A stretch of DNA of 64,000 nucleotides from Kitasatospora sp. NBC_00240 (GTDB lineage: Bacteria; Actinomycetota; Actinomycetes; Streptomycetales; Streptomycetaceae): positions 2,294,001 through 2,358,000 of the forward strand of contig NZ_JAPEMU010000001.1 in NCBI RefSeq assembly GCF_026342405.1, read 5' to 3'. A model generated the notes under the pieces. It saw only the letters and a program-made list of their open reading frames with translations, made no database searches and was not told the origin of the DNA. The first letter of the stretch is position 1, and every line of letters starts with the position of its first letter. A program made the translations under genes and the position numbers. Below are positions 20,993 through 29,433 of the stretch, piece by piece.

Positions 20993-21568
20993 TCAGGGAC
21001 CGGCCGGCGCGTTCAGGCCGGCGAGCAGGCCGAGGGCGCCGCGAACGGCCTGCCGGAACGGCTCGGGGCTGTCGGCGGCCCGGGCCAGCACGTAGCCGCC
21101 CTGGACGACGGCGACCACGGCGGCCGCCGTGTCGGCCGGGTCGGCCCCGGGGACGAACTCACCGGCCGCCCGGCCCTCGGCGATCACCTCGGCGATCCGG
21201 CCGCGCAGCCAGTCGAAGGTCTCCTCGACCGGGGCGCGCAGCCGCGGGTCGGCGACCACCTCCGGGTCCTGCGCCATCCGGCCGATCCGGCAGCCGCGCA
21301 GCACCACGCGCTCGCGCAGCAGGTAGGCCTCGATCCGCTGGTAGGCGGTGCCGGGCCCGGCCAGCCGCTCCTCGGCGACGGCGCGCATCTCCTCGGCGCT
21401 GCGCCGCAGGGCGGCGGCCGCGAGGTCGGGCTTGCCGTCGAAGTGGTGGTACATGCTGCCCTGCCCGACGCCGGCCCGCTGCTGGATCGCCTTGGGGCTG
21501 GTGCCGATGTAGCCGCGCTCCCAGAGGAGCTCCTGGGTGCTCTCGATCAGCCGGTCCTGGGTTGCCAT
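20993..21568 (-). CDS. TetR-family transcriptional regulator
   Basis: A 191-residue regulator with an N-terminal TetR helix-turn-helix (DRLIESTQELLWERGYIGTSPKAIQQRAGVGQGSMYHHFDGKPDL, residues about 5-50) and a helical ligand domain with LLRERVVLRGCRIGRMAQDPEVVADPRL. It lies upstream of the DUF4865, CMD-like and phosphotriesterase-like genes on the same strand and probably represses itself and them. ATG at 21568 gives a start close to the helix-turn-helix, as is usual; ATG at 21583 would add five residues but falls inside the inverted repeat at 21576-21597. Confidence 0.88.
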   Translation of the reverse strand: MATQDRLIESTQELLWERGYIGTSPKAIQQRAGVGQGSMYHHFDGKPDLAAAALRRSAEEMRAVAEERLAGPGTAYQRIEAYLLRERVVLRGCRIGRMAQDPEVVADPRLRAPVEETFDWLRGRIAEVIAEGRAAGEFVPGADPADTAAAVVAVVQGGYVLARAADSPEPFRQAVRGALGLLAGLNAPAGP

Positions 21569-21575
21569 GACCTCA

Positions 21576-21597
21576 CTGTACATACCAGTAGGTACAG
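21576..21597 (-). promoter_or_regulatory. TetR-type operator upstream of tetR
   Basis: A 22-bp inverted repeat with perfect arms CTGTAC (21576-21581) and GTACAG (21592-21597), enclosing TACC-AGTA-GGTA. It ends 8 bases before the ATG at 21568, the classical location for autoregulation. Binding is inferred. Confidence 0.65.
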
Positions 21598-21609
21598 AAG
21601 ACCACCCCC

Positions 21610-21651
21610 TTTGCTCCGGGACGTTTGTTCCGGGACGTTTGCTCCGGGACG
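21610..21651. repeat. three tandem 14-bp repeats
   Basis: TTTGCTCCGGGACG at 21610-21623, TTTGTTCCGGGACG at 21624-21637 and TTTGCTCCGGGACG at 21638-21651, one mismatch in total. They lie just upstream of the TetR operator and downstream of the MMPL gene. Function unknown. Confidence 0.9.
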
Positions 21652-21802
21652 CGACAGGGGGCCGCCGGCCACGGGCCGGCGACCCCCTCGGCCGGCGGGG
21701 CCGGCGGGTGGCACACGTCTGACGGTCGTCCGTCCGGAGCGGTGTCAGTGAGCTTGAAGCGATGGGATCGTCATACCGTCGGACGGTACGTACGGATGTG
21801 GT

Positions 21803-23944
21803 TCAGACGCCGACCCGCTCGCGCTCCCTGACTGCCGGCGCCGGGCCGTCCCCGTGCTCGATCCGCAGCTCGGGCAGCAGGCGGTCCAGCCAGGCCGGCA
21901 GCCACCAGTTGGCGCGGCCGAGCAGGGTCATCGTCGCCGGGACGAGGACGAGCCGGACGATCGTCGCGTCGACCAGCACGGCGGCCGCCATGCCGACACC
22001 CATCATCTTGACGGTCACGTCCGGGTCGATCGCGAACCCGATGAAGACCGCCACCATGATGGCCGCCGCGCTGCTGATCACCCGGCCGGTCGCGGAGAGC
22101 CCGCGCACCACGCTGCCGCGGGCGTCCCCGGTGGCCAGCCAGTCCTCACGGACCCGGGAGAGCAGGAAGACCTCGTAGTCCATCGAGAGGCCGAACAGCA
22201 CCGTGAACATCAGGATCGGCACCCAGGAGGACACCGGCACCGAGTGCGGCAGGCCGAGCAGTTCCGCCCCCGCGTCGGTCTGGAAGACCGCCGTCATCAC
22301 GCCGTAAGCGGCGGCCACCGAGAGCAGGTTCATCGCCGCCGCCTTCACCGCGATCACCGGCGCCCGGAACAGCAGCGTCAGCAGGATCAGCGACAGCGCC
22401 ACCACGAACGGGACCACCACCCAGAGCCGGGACGCCAACCGGTCCGAGATGTCGGAGAAGACCGCCACCACCCCGGTCACCTCGGCGCCCTGCGGCAGCA
22501 GGCCGGAGCGCATCCGGTCCAGCAGCTGCTGGGTGCGGGTGTCCTGCGGGCCGGTCCGCGGCTGGACCGAGACCACGGCCGCGTCCCCCGCGCCGTTCAC
22601 CAGCGCCGGGGCCACCGCCGCGACACCCGGATCGGCCTGCAGCCGGGCCGCGATCGCGGGAAGCTCGGCAGCCGCCACCTTGCGCAGGTCGACCGTGACC
22701 AGCAGCGGCCCGTTCGCGCCCGGCCCGTACCCGGCGGACACCAGGTCGTACGCCTTGCGGGTGGTGTTGGACTCGGCCTGGATGCCGGCGTCCTGCGGCC
22801 AGGTGCGCATCGCCAGCATCGGCGCGGCCAGCGCCAGCATCACCACCAGCGAGGCCAGCGCCGCCGCCACCGGCCGCCGGCCGATCAGCCGGGCCCAGCG
22901 CTCGGTACGGGTCGGGCCGACCGGCTCGGCGGCGGACTTCCCCTCGCCGCGCCGCTCGGCCCGGCGCAGCAGCCGTTGGCCGGCCAGCGAGCAGAGCGCC
23001 GGAACAAGGGTGAGCGAGGCCAGCATCACCGCGCCGACCACCGCGAAGGTCGCGTAGCCGAAGGAGGAGTAGGTGGCCAGCCCGGCCAGCTTCAGGCCGA
23101 ACAGCGACACCAGGACGGTGGAGCCGGCCACCACCACCGAGGAGCCGGCCGTGGCGGTCGCCTCGGCCGCGGCCCGCTGCGGGGTCAGCCCCTTGCGCAG
23201 GCCCTCGACATGGCGGCTGACCAGCAGCAGCGCGTAGTCGATGCCGACCCCGAGGCCGACCATGCTGGCGACGGTGGGCGCGGTGGCGCTGATGTCGGTG
23301 ACCGCGGCGAGCAGGTAGATCACCGCGCTGCCGAGGCCCAGGCCGGCCAGCGCGACGATCAGCGGCAGACCCGCCGAGACCACGGTGCCGAGCGCGAGCA
23401 CCAGGATGATCAGGGCCGCGACGATGCCGATCGCCTCGGCGGTGCCCGAGGGCGCGGAGAAGTTCTCCGGCAGCTGACCGCCGAACTCGACCTGCAGGCC
23501 GCTGTGTTCGACCGGCTCGGCGGCCGCGCGCAGCGCGTCCAGGCCCTCCGAGCCCTCGAAGGAGGTGACGGGTATCCGGTAGGTCAGGGCGATCAGCGCG
23601 GTGTCGCCGGACTCCGAGAACACCGGCGGCGCCACGATCGGGGTGCCCCGCAGCCCGGCCAGCCGGCCGGCCAGCTCGCCCAGCACCGCGTCCGGCACCC
23701 GGGCTCCGGTGCGGTCGTGGACCACGACCCGGGCCCCGGCCCCGGACATCTCGGGGAAGCGCTCGGCCAGCAGATCGGCGCCGGCCTGCGAGCGGGTGCC
23801 GGGCACCCGGTAGGAGTCGCGCGGCGTGCCGCCGACGGTGAGCGCGAGGGCGAAGGCCGCGGTGAGGAGCAGCAGCCAGGCGACCAGGGTGCGCCACGGT
23901 CTGGCCGCCGCGGCGCCGCCGAGGCGGCCGAGGAGGGAGGACAT
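21803..23944 (-). CDS. MMPL/RND-family membrane transporter
   Basis: A 713-residue exporter of the MMPL branch of the RND superfamily, with about 12 membrane helices in two halves, each preceded by an extracytoplasmic loop domain. The charge-relay motifs are present in both halves: GLGVGIDYALLLVSRH (TM4) and LFGLSMDYEVFLLSR (TM10), which contain the conserved Asp-Tyr used in proton coupling. Actinomycete members export lipids or small hydrophobic metabolites; the cargo here is unknown. ATG at 23944 has AAAGG upstream. Long inverted and tandem repeats lie in the 288-bp gap before it, and the large SARP-type regulator gene is next upstream on the same strand. Confidence 0.9.
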   Translation of the reverse strand: MSSLLGRLGGAAAARPWRTLVAWLLLLTAAFALALTVGGTPRDSYRVPGTRSQAGADLLAERFPEMSGAGARVVVHDRTGARVPDAVLGELAGRLAGLRGTPIVAPPVFSESGDTALIALTYRIPVTSFEGSEGLDALRAAAEPVEHSGLQVEFGGQLPENFSAPSGTAEAIGIVAALIILVLALGTVVSAGLPLIVALAGLGLGSAVIYLLAAVTDISATAPTVASMVGLGVGIDYALLLVSRHVEGLRKGLTPQRAAAEATATAGSSVVVAGSTVLVSLFGLKLAGLATYSSFGYATFAVVGAVMLASLTLVPALCSLAGQRLLRRAERRGEGKSAAEPVGPTRTERWARLIGRRPVAAALASLVVMLALAAPMLAMRTWPQDAGIQAESNTTRKAYDLVSAGYGPGANGPLLVTVDLRKVAAAELPAIAARLQADPGVAAVAPALVNGAGDAAVVSVQPRTGPQDTRTQQLLDRMRSGLLPQGAEVTGVVAVFSDISDRLASRLWVVVPFVVALSLILLTLLFRAPVIAVKAAAMNLLSVAAAYGVMTAVFQTDAGAELLGLPHSVPVSSWVPILMFTVLFGLSMDYEVFLLSRVREDWLATGDARGSVVRGLSATGRVISSAAAIMVAVFIGFAIDPDVTVKMMGVGMAAAVLVDATIVRLVLVPATMTLLGRANWWLPAWLDRLLPELRIEHGDGPAPAVRERERVGV

Positions 23945-24060
23945 CAGGAGCCTTTCGGCAGGTACGGGTTCGGGACGGCGCCGCGAGGAGCAGTGCTGCG
24001 GGGGCACCGTGCGGAAGTCCCGCCGATCGTGGCAGGGGCGGCTTGGAGTCGGCTTGGGAT

Positions 24061-24096
24061 CCGGTTCCAAGCGGTCGTCGGTGCGCTTGGAACCGG
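24061..24096. promoter_or_regulatory. 13-bp inverted repeat upstream of the MMPL gene
   Basis: CCGGTTCCAAGCG (24061-24073) and CGCTTGGAACCGG (24084-24096) form perfect 13-bp arms with a 10-base spacer. Further CTTGG half-sites lie at about 24042 and 24053. It is about 120 bp upstream of the MMPL start and 140 bp beyond the SARP stop, so it may be an operator for the exporter or the terminator of the regulator gene. Confidence 0.55.
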
Positions 24097-24146
24097 GCGC
24101 TCGGACCATCGCGCCCGGAACAGTGCGACGGGGACAGTACGTCTAG

Positions 24147-24188
24147 AACAGCGGGTCCGGAACAGCGGGTCCGGAACAGCGGGTCCGG
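24147..24188. repeat. three perfect tandem 14-bp repeats
   Basis: AACAGCGGGTCCGG repeated exactly three times (24147-24160, 24161-24174, 24175-24188), with a partial fourth. The complement carries a TGTTCCGG core also found in the 14-bp repeats at 21610-21651 on the other side of the MMPL gene. Confidence 0.9.
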
Positions 24189-24232
24189 AACACGGCGGCG
24201 GGGACGCCGGCGCGGGAACGCGGCGGCCGGGG

Positions 24233-27200
24233 TCAGTGCAGCGGGCCGAGCTCCGCGAGCGCGCGTTCGGCCTCCGCCGTCCAGGCCGCCGACTCCCAGC
24301 GCCGGGCCACCGCGGCGGCCTGCCGGAAGTGCCCGGCGGCCTCCTCCGGCCGGCCCAGCAGCAGGGTCAGCTCACCCAGCGACTGGGCGACCGGCCGGAG
24401 TGCGATGGAGGTGCTGGCGCTGCCCGCCACCAGGTCGCGCAGCGGGAGCAGGTCCTCGATCAGCTCGGCCGCCTCCGCGCGCTCGTCCAGCGCGATCACG
24501 GCCATCGCCCGCACGGTGAGGAACAGGGAACGGTAGTAGTCCGGCGGCAGGACGGTCGGCTCGGCGCGGGCCGCCCGGGCCTCGGCCGGCCGGCCGAGGG
24601 CGACCAGGGCGAGCGCGTGGATGTCGGCGGCCAACGCCCCGTAGACGGTGCGCATGTGCTCGATCAGCGGCAGCTGGGCGGCCAGCCGGCCCTCCTGCAG
24701 GGCCATCACCACGGTGGCCAGCGCGGCGAACCCCTCGGCGTGCACCGAGCCGCGGGCCCGCAGTCCGGCCACGGTCAGGGCGTACAGCCGCTGCGCCTCC
24801 TCGGTGCGGCCGGCGGCGGAGGCCAGCATGGCCAGCTGCCCGTTGCCGACGTCGAGGAGTTCGGCCAGCCCGTACGACTCGGCGATCTCCCGGGCGGCCT
24901 CGACATGGGCCCGCAGCGCCGGCAGGTCGCCCGCGGTCGCCGCCACCGAGGAGGCCAGGTACTCGGCGTGCCAGCGGTAGGCCGGCAGGTCGTGCTCGGT
25001 GGCCACCCGGGCGAGTTCGGCGGCCGTCGCCCCGCGCAGGTCGGAGGCGAGTTCGTAGTCGTGCACCCGGGCCTGCGCGGCCAGCGCCATCGCGAGCAGC
25101 CGCGGGTCGCCCTCGGCCCGGGCGATCGCCAGTGCCTCGGCGGCCGCCTCCCACCCCTCCGGGCGGCCGGAGCAGTCGAGTTCGTAGGTGAGCGCGTCGA
25201 GCAGCCGGCAGCGGGTGGCGGCCGGCATGCCGGGGTGGTCCAGCAGCGCGGTGATCGAGTCGACGGCCGCCTGGTCGAAGCTGCCGTACGGGTGGGTGAC
25301 CCAGGGGGTGGGCTCGGTCCAGGCCGTCCAGGCGTCGATCAGCAGGTCGTGGCGGCCGGCCTCGCGGGCCAGGCGCAGCGCGGTCGCCTTGGTCTCGGTC
25401 GCGGCGGCCACCGCGCCCATCCTCACCTGGGCGCGCAGCAGGTCGGCGAGCAGCGCGGTGCGCCGGGCCTCACGGTCGCCGCCGTCCGGGGGCAGTCGGT
25501 CGAAGCTGTCCAGGGCCTGCCGGAGCAGCGCGGCGGAGGTCTCGTGGGCGTAGCGGCGCTCGGCCGCCTCGGCCGCGCGGACGCAGTAGTCGACCGCCAG
25601 GCCGGCCGTGGCACTCGTGGCGGCCTGGGTGTAGTGGTGCGCCAAGGCCTGGATCCGGTCGGGACGCAGCTCGCGCAGCGCCTCGGCGACCCGGCCGTGC
25701 AGCCGGGCCCGGCGCAGTCCGCCGAGGTCGGCGTACAGGGTGTCGCGGACCAGGGCGTGGTTGAACCGGACGGTGCCGGGCCGGGGTTCGGTCAGCAGGC
25801 CGCCCTCGACGGCGGCCTCCAGCGCTTCGAGCAGCTCGTCCTCGTCGGCGTCCGAGGCGCGCAGCAGCACCTCGGCGTCCGCCTCGCGGCCGACCACGGC
25901 GGCCAGCCGCAGGGCGGCCACCGCGGTCGGCGGCAGCCGGTCGAACCGGCGGCGCAGCACGTCCCGGACACCCTGCGGCACCTCGTGGACGGCGACCAGG
26001 GCCCCTTCACGGGCCAGCAGCCGGGCGCTCTCCAGCAGGTAGAACGGGTTGCCGCCGGTCCGGTCGGCCAGCGCGTGCACCGTCCCCGGGTCGACGGCGG
26101 CCGCGCAGACCGAGCCGATCAGGCGGCCCGCGTCGGCCTCCCGGAGCCCGGCCAACGGGATCCGGTGCGGCGAGCGGCGGGCCAGGACCGCCAGGGCGTC
26201 GGTGAGTTCGCCCTCGCCGGGGCGGTGTGCCAGCACCAGCAGCAGCCCGGGGGTGGGCGGCCCGCCGGCCAGGTCGGTGAGCAGGTCTCGGGTCTCCCGG
26301 TCGGCGGCGTGCAGGTCGTCCAGCACGATCGCCACCGGCCGGTCGGCGGCGGCCCGGTGCAGCCAGTCGCCGACGGCCCGGTGCAGCCGGAACCGCCCGA
26401 CCAGGGCGTCGGAGCGGCTCCAGGGGGTGCGGTTCTCCGCGGTGCGGGCGTCCGGCGTCCGGGTGGTGAGCGGCCGGCCGTGGGGCGTGCGGGCTTCGGG
26501 CATGGGCGTGGGCGTGGGCGTGCCGAGGGTGCGGACGGCCTCCCGGCCCGAGTGACCCGGGCCCCGGTGGTCCGGGCCCCGGTGGTCCGGGCCCGGCTCC
26601 CCCGGCCGACCCGCGAACAGGCCGCCGGGCGGACGGAAGGCCACGGACCCGCCCGGCTGCCGCAGGACGTCGTCCCGGCCGGTGGCGGCTCCGGCCACCG
26701 AGGTACTGCCCGTGACGGTCGGCGCCGACACCGCGAAGGCCTGGACGGTGCCCGGGGTGCGGTCCCGGTCCCCGTACGGGCCCGGGTCCGGGCCCAGGCC
26801 CTGGTCCAGGACGGGTGCCAGCGCCACGGCCAGGTCGCCGTCCGGGGGCGCCTGACGGGCAAGGTCGCGCAGCGCCTCGGTCCAGGCCCAGGCCGGCGGG
26901 GCGCCCTCGCTCTCCGGGCAGCGGCCGCTCGCCGTCCGCCAGCCGGCGGCGGCCAGTTCCGCGTGCAGGTGGGCGAGCAGGGTGGACTTGCCGGCCCCGG
27001 CCTCGCCGGTGACGATCGCGACGGCCGGGCCGCCGCCGGCCGCCTCGGCGGCGGCCCGGCGCAGTGCCAGCAGCTCGGCCTCGCGGCCGACGAAGAGCGG
27101 GCCGGCCGGCGGCCGCGTGGGCCGCCACGGCTCCACGGGCCGCCCGCCGGGGACCCAACGGCCGGGCAGACCGTCGACGACTCCACCGCCGAAGACCGTC

Positions 27201-28180
27201 CCGCCGAGGACCGTCCCGCCGAGGACCGGCCGGTCGGCCACCGAGTGTCCGGCGGCCGCGCGGTCGACCACGGCCGGAACCGGGCGGCGGTCCGCGGGCG
27301 CCAAGGCCTGTTCCTGAGCCCGGGCCTGAGCCTGGACCTGCTCCTGGGCGGGCCTGGCGACGCCCAGCAGCTCGGCGCCCAGCAGCTCGGCGCCCGGCGG
27401 CCCGGTGCCCAGCGGCCCGGTGCCCAGCAGCTCGGTGCGCTGCTGGAGGATCGCGGACTCCAGGCCGGCCAGGGCGGGCCCCGGATCCAGGCCCAGCTCC
27501 TCGGCCAGAACAGCCCTGGCCCGGCGCAGCACGTCCAATGCCTCGGCCTGGCGGCCGGTGTGCCAGAGGGCGAGGGCGAGCAGCCGCCAGCCCTCCTCGC
27601 GCAGCGGGTCCTCGTCGGTGAGGGCCCGGGCCTCGACGGCGGCCTCGTCGGGCCGGCCGAGCCGGACGGCGAGGGCGGTGCGGTGCTCGCGGGCGGCGAG
27701 CCGCAGCTCGGTCAGCCGGGCGCTCTCGCCGACGGCCCACGGCTCGTCGGCGAACTCGGCGTAGGCGGCGCCCCGCCAGAGGGCCAGGGCCTCGTCCAGC
27801 AGGGCGAGCGCGGCACCGGCCCGGGGCTCCGCCCGGACCTCCTCCAGCAGCTGCCCGAAGCGCCAGGCGTCCACCGAACCGGCCGGCAGCCGGAGGGCGT
27901 AGCCGGGCGGCTCGCTGACCAGCAGCCGGGCGGGTTCGCGCGGGCCGCGCCGGGGTTCGAGCAGCCGGCGGAGGTTGGAGACGTACGCCTGGACGGAGGC
28001 GGCGGCCTTGGCGGGCGGCCGGCCCTGCCAGAGGTCCTCGATGATCCGGTCGACGTGGACGACCTCGCCCCGGGCGGCGAGCAGTTGTGCGAGCACACCG
28101 CGCTGGCGCGGACCACCGAGACCGACCCGGTCGCCGCCGACCTCCGCAGCCAGGGACCCCAGCACCGTTATCCGCACCAT
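24233..28180 (-). CDS. large SARP-type regulator (OmpR-like DNA-binding, BTAD, ATPase, TPR)
   Basis: A 1315-residue transcriptional activator of the AfsR/SARP class. Residues 1-95 form the winged-helix domain (MVRITVLGSLAAEVGGDRVGLGGPRQRGVLAQLL), 96-245 the bacterial transcriptional activation domain (ALALLDEALALWRG..ALDVLRRARAVLAEELGLDPGPAL). A repeat-rich linker follows, then a nucleotide-binding domain with Walker A VTGEAGAGKSTLL near 393 and Walker B VAIVLDDLHAADRE near 620, and a TPR-like C-terminal half. More than 100 low-complexity residues separate the Walker motifs, far more than usual. ATG at 28180 begins the conserved domain; no earlier start is supported. The next gene on the strand is the MMPL exporter, a plausible target. 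It is not next to a recognisable antibiotic cluster. Confidence 0.88.
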   Translation of the reverse strand: MVRITVLGSLAAEVGGDRVGLGGPRQRGVLAQLLAARGEVVHVDRIIEDLWQGRPPAKAAASVQAYVSNLRRLLEPRRGPREPARLLVSEPPGYALRLPAGSVDAWRFGQLLEEVRAEPRAGAALALLDEALALWRGAAYAEFADEPWAVGESARLTELRLAAREHRTALAVRLGRPDEAAVEARALTDEDPLREEGWRLLALALWHTGRQAEALDVLRRARAVLAEELGLDPGPALAGLESAILQQRTELLGTGPLGTGPPGAELLGAELLGVARPAQEQVQAQARAQEQALAPADRRPVPAVVDRAAAGHSVADRPVLGGTVLGGTVFGGGVVDGLPGRWVPGGRPVEPWRPTRPPAGPLFVGREAELLALRRAAAEAAGGGPAVAIVTGEAGAGKSTLLAHLHAELAAAGWRTASGRCPESEGAPPAWAWTEALRDLARQAPPDGDLAVALAPVLDQGLGPDPGPYGDRDRTPGTVQAFAVSAPTVTGSTSVAGAATGRDDVLRQPGGSVAFRPPGGLFAGRPGEPGPDHRGPDHRGPGHSGREAVRTLGTPTPTPMPEARTPHGRPLTTRTPDARTAENRTPWSRSDALVGRFRLHRAVGDWLHRAAADRPVAIVLDDLHAADRETRDLLTDLAGGPPTPGLLLVLAHRPGEGELTDALAVLARRSPHRIPLAGLREADAGRLIGSVCAAAVDPGTVHALADRTGGNPFYLLESARLLAREGALVAVHEVPQGVRDVLRRRFDRLPPTAVAALRLAAVVGREADAEVLLRASDADEDELLEALEAAVEGGLLTEPRPGTVRFNHALVRDTLYADLGGLRRARLHGRVAEALRELRPDRIQALAHHYTQAATSATAGLAVDYCVRAAEAAERRYAHETSAALLRQALDSFDRLPPDGGDREARRTALLADLLRAQVRMGAVAAATETKATALRLAREAGRHDLLIDAWTAWTEPTPWVTHPYGSFDQAAVDSITALLDHPGMPAATRCRLLDALTYELDCSGRPEGWEAAAEALAIARAEGDPRLLAMALAAQARVHDYELASDLRGATAAELARVATEHDLPAYRWHAEYLASSVAATAGDLPALRAHVEAAREIAESYGLAELLDVGNGQLAMLASAAGRTEEAQRLYALTVAGLRARGSVHAEGFAALATVVMALQEGRLAAQLPLIEHMRTVYGALAADIHALALVALGRPAEARAARAEPTVLPPDYYRSLFLTVRAMAVIALDERAEAAELIEDLLPLRDLVAGSASTSIALRPVAQSLGELTLLLGRPEEAAGHFRQAAAVARRWESAAWTAEAERALAELGPLH

Positions 28181-28767
28181 CGTGGGAAGCAGCCTATGCG
28201 ACGGCGCGCCGGACCCTCCCGGCGGATTCCGGGAGCCGTGCCGCTCCGTCCGGGCGGCGGGGCCCCACCCCTGCGGCGGCCGGCCGGCGCCCGCCGGACC
28301 GCGCGGCACGGGCCCGGCGGCCCGCTCGCGGATCACCTGGTGTACGGACGGGCCGGACCCGTCCGGGCGGGCGGGCACCCGTAGGGCCGTGCGCCGCCCC
28401 CCGGCGGCCACGGCCCGGGGCCGGCCGCGCGTCGGCAGCGGAACGGCCCCCTCCGGGATGCTTTGCCCACGTACACCGTCCGTCACTCCCGCCTCGACAT
28501 GCTCCCGGTGAGGCGTACGTCACGTCCTGACGGACCGTCAGCGTGTTTGGTGGCGATTTTCCCCCGGCGGCGGCCCTCCGACGGCCGGCGGCCCTGCCGG
28601 GCACCGGCGCCCCGGCAGTCGCCGGGGATCGCGTCGTCCTCGGCGACCCGGACGGGGTCGAGAACGCTCAGCATCGTGACGGTGGCGAACAGCCGGATCG
28701 CCGAGGTGCGGGCGGCGATCGCGCCGAGCAGCACCGGCGGGTGGCACCGGGCCGCCCGTCGCGGCTG
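28181..28767. other. 587-bp region between the SARP and globin genes, with one doubtful small ORF
   Basis: This stretch contains the upstream region of the SARP gene. Minus-strand frame 28483-28734 (83 codons, GTG start) has G/C at nearly every third position in its first about 55 codons, then loses that bias and includes AAA and TCA codons. It lies in the same frame as the globin gene, 33 bases after its stop codon. No family is recognised, and it could be a decayed gene fragment or a chance frame. No other gene is supported. Confidence 0.3.
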
Positions 28768-29277
28768 TCAGCTGCGCAGCAGCACCGCCGACAGCGGGAC
28801 GAACCCGCCGCCGGCGCCCTCCGGGGCGTCGGTGGACCCGCCGGAGGTTCGGCGCAGCAGATTCACGGCGATCCGTTCGCCCTGGGCCTTGGCCCGCTCG
28901 GCCACCGGGCCGGCGTGCAGACCGTCCACGGCGGCGGTCCACAGCTGCACCCAGCGTCCGAAGTGCTCGGCGGTCATCGGCCGGTGCTCGTGCAGCGCGG
29001 CGTGCGGGGTGAAGGCGTTGCGGCGGTAGGAGGTGGTGCGCAGCAGCGCGCTCTCCCAGAAGTCGGTGATGTGCGGCAGGTGCGCGTCCAGGTCCAGCCC
29101 GGCGATCTCGGTGAAGTACGGGCCGATCAGCGGATCGGCGAAGGCCGCCAGGTAGAAGCGGCGCAGCAGCGTTTCGAGGTCGGCGCGGGTCGCGATGTCC
29201 GGCCGGGCCGCGGCGCGGGTCGCACCGGCCGCACCACCGGGTTCGGCGGCTGGTCGGGCCGGGCGCGGCGGCGTCAT
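28768..29277 (-). CDS. truncated haemoglobin (group III-like globin)
   Basis: A 169-residue haem protein of the 2-on-2 globin family. The globin core begins near residue 30: ATRADLETLLRRFYLAAFADPLIGPYFTEIAGLDLDAHLPHITDFWESALLRT, followed by SYRRNAFTPHAALHE, where the His before HEHRPM is the expected proximal haem ligand, then HFGRWVQLWTAAVDGL. The DFW pattern in the middle is typical of group III. Likely roles are oxygen or NO chemistry or redox sensing, which cannot be distinguished. A Pro/Ala/Arg-rich N-terminal extension of about 28 residues and a Gly-rich tail are additions to the usual 120-130 residues. It is divergent from the aldo-keto reductase gene. Confidence 0.85.
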   Translation of the reverse strand: MTPPRPARPAAEPGGAAGATRAAARPDIATRADLETLLRRFYLAAFADPLIGPYFTEIAGLDLDAHLPHITDFWESALLRTTSYRRNAFTPHAALHEHRPMTAEHFGRWVQLWTAAVDGLHAGPVAERAKAQGERIAVNLLRRTSGGSTDAPEGAGGGFVPLSAVLLRS

Positions 29278-29433
29278 GGCGGGTCCTCTCGACGGGCTGG
29301 CTGCCACGGTACGGGCCCGGCCGGGCCTGCGACAGGGCCGTTGGTCCCCGGCCCGGCCCGGGGCCCCGTGCGGACCGGCGCCGCCGCCGTGGACGTGCTC
29401 CCCCGCCGGGCCGGGAGCTGGCAGGATGGCGCC

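Noticed and set aside
21610..24188. CRISPR-like array from the short tandem repeats
   Set aside because: Units are directly adjacent with no spacers and no cas genes are present.
21854..28384. A more than 2000-codon plus-strand frame over the MMPL and SARP genes
   Set aside because: Antisense of two clearly recognised proteins; composition is low-complexity and crosses the intergenic repeats.
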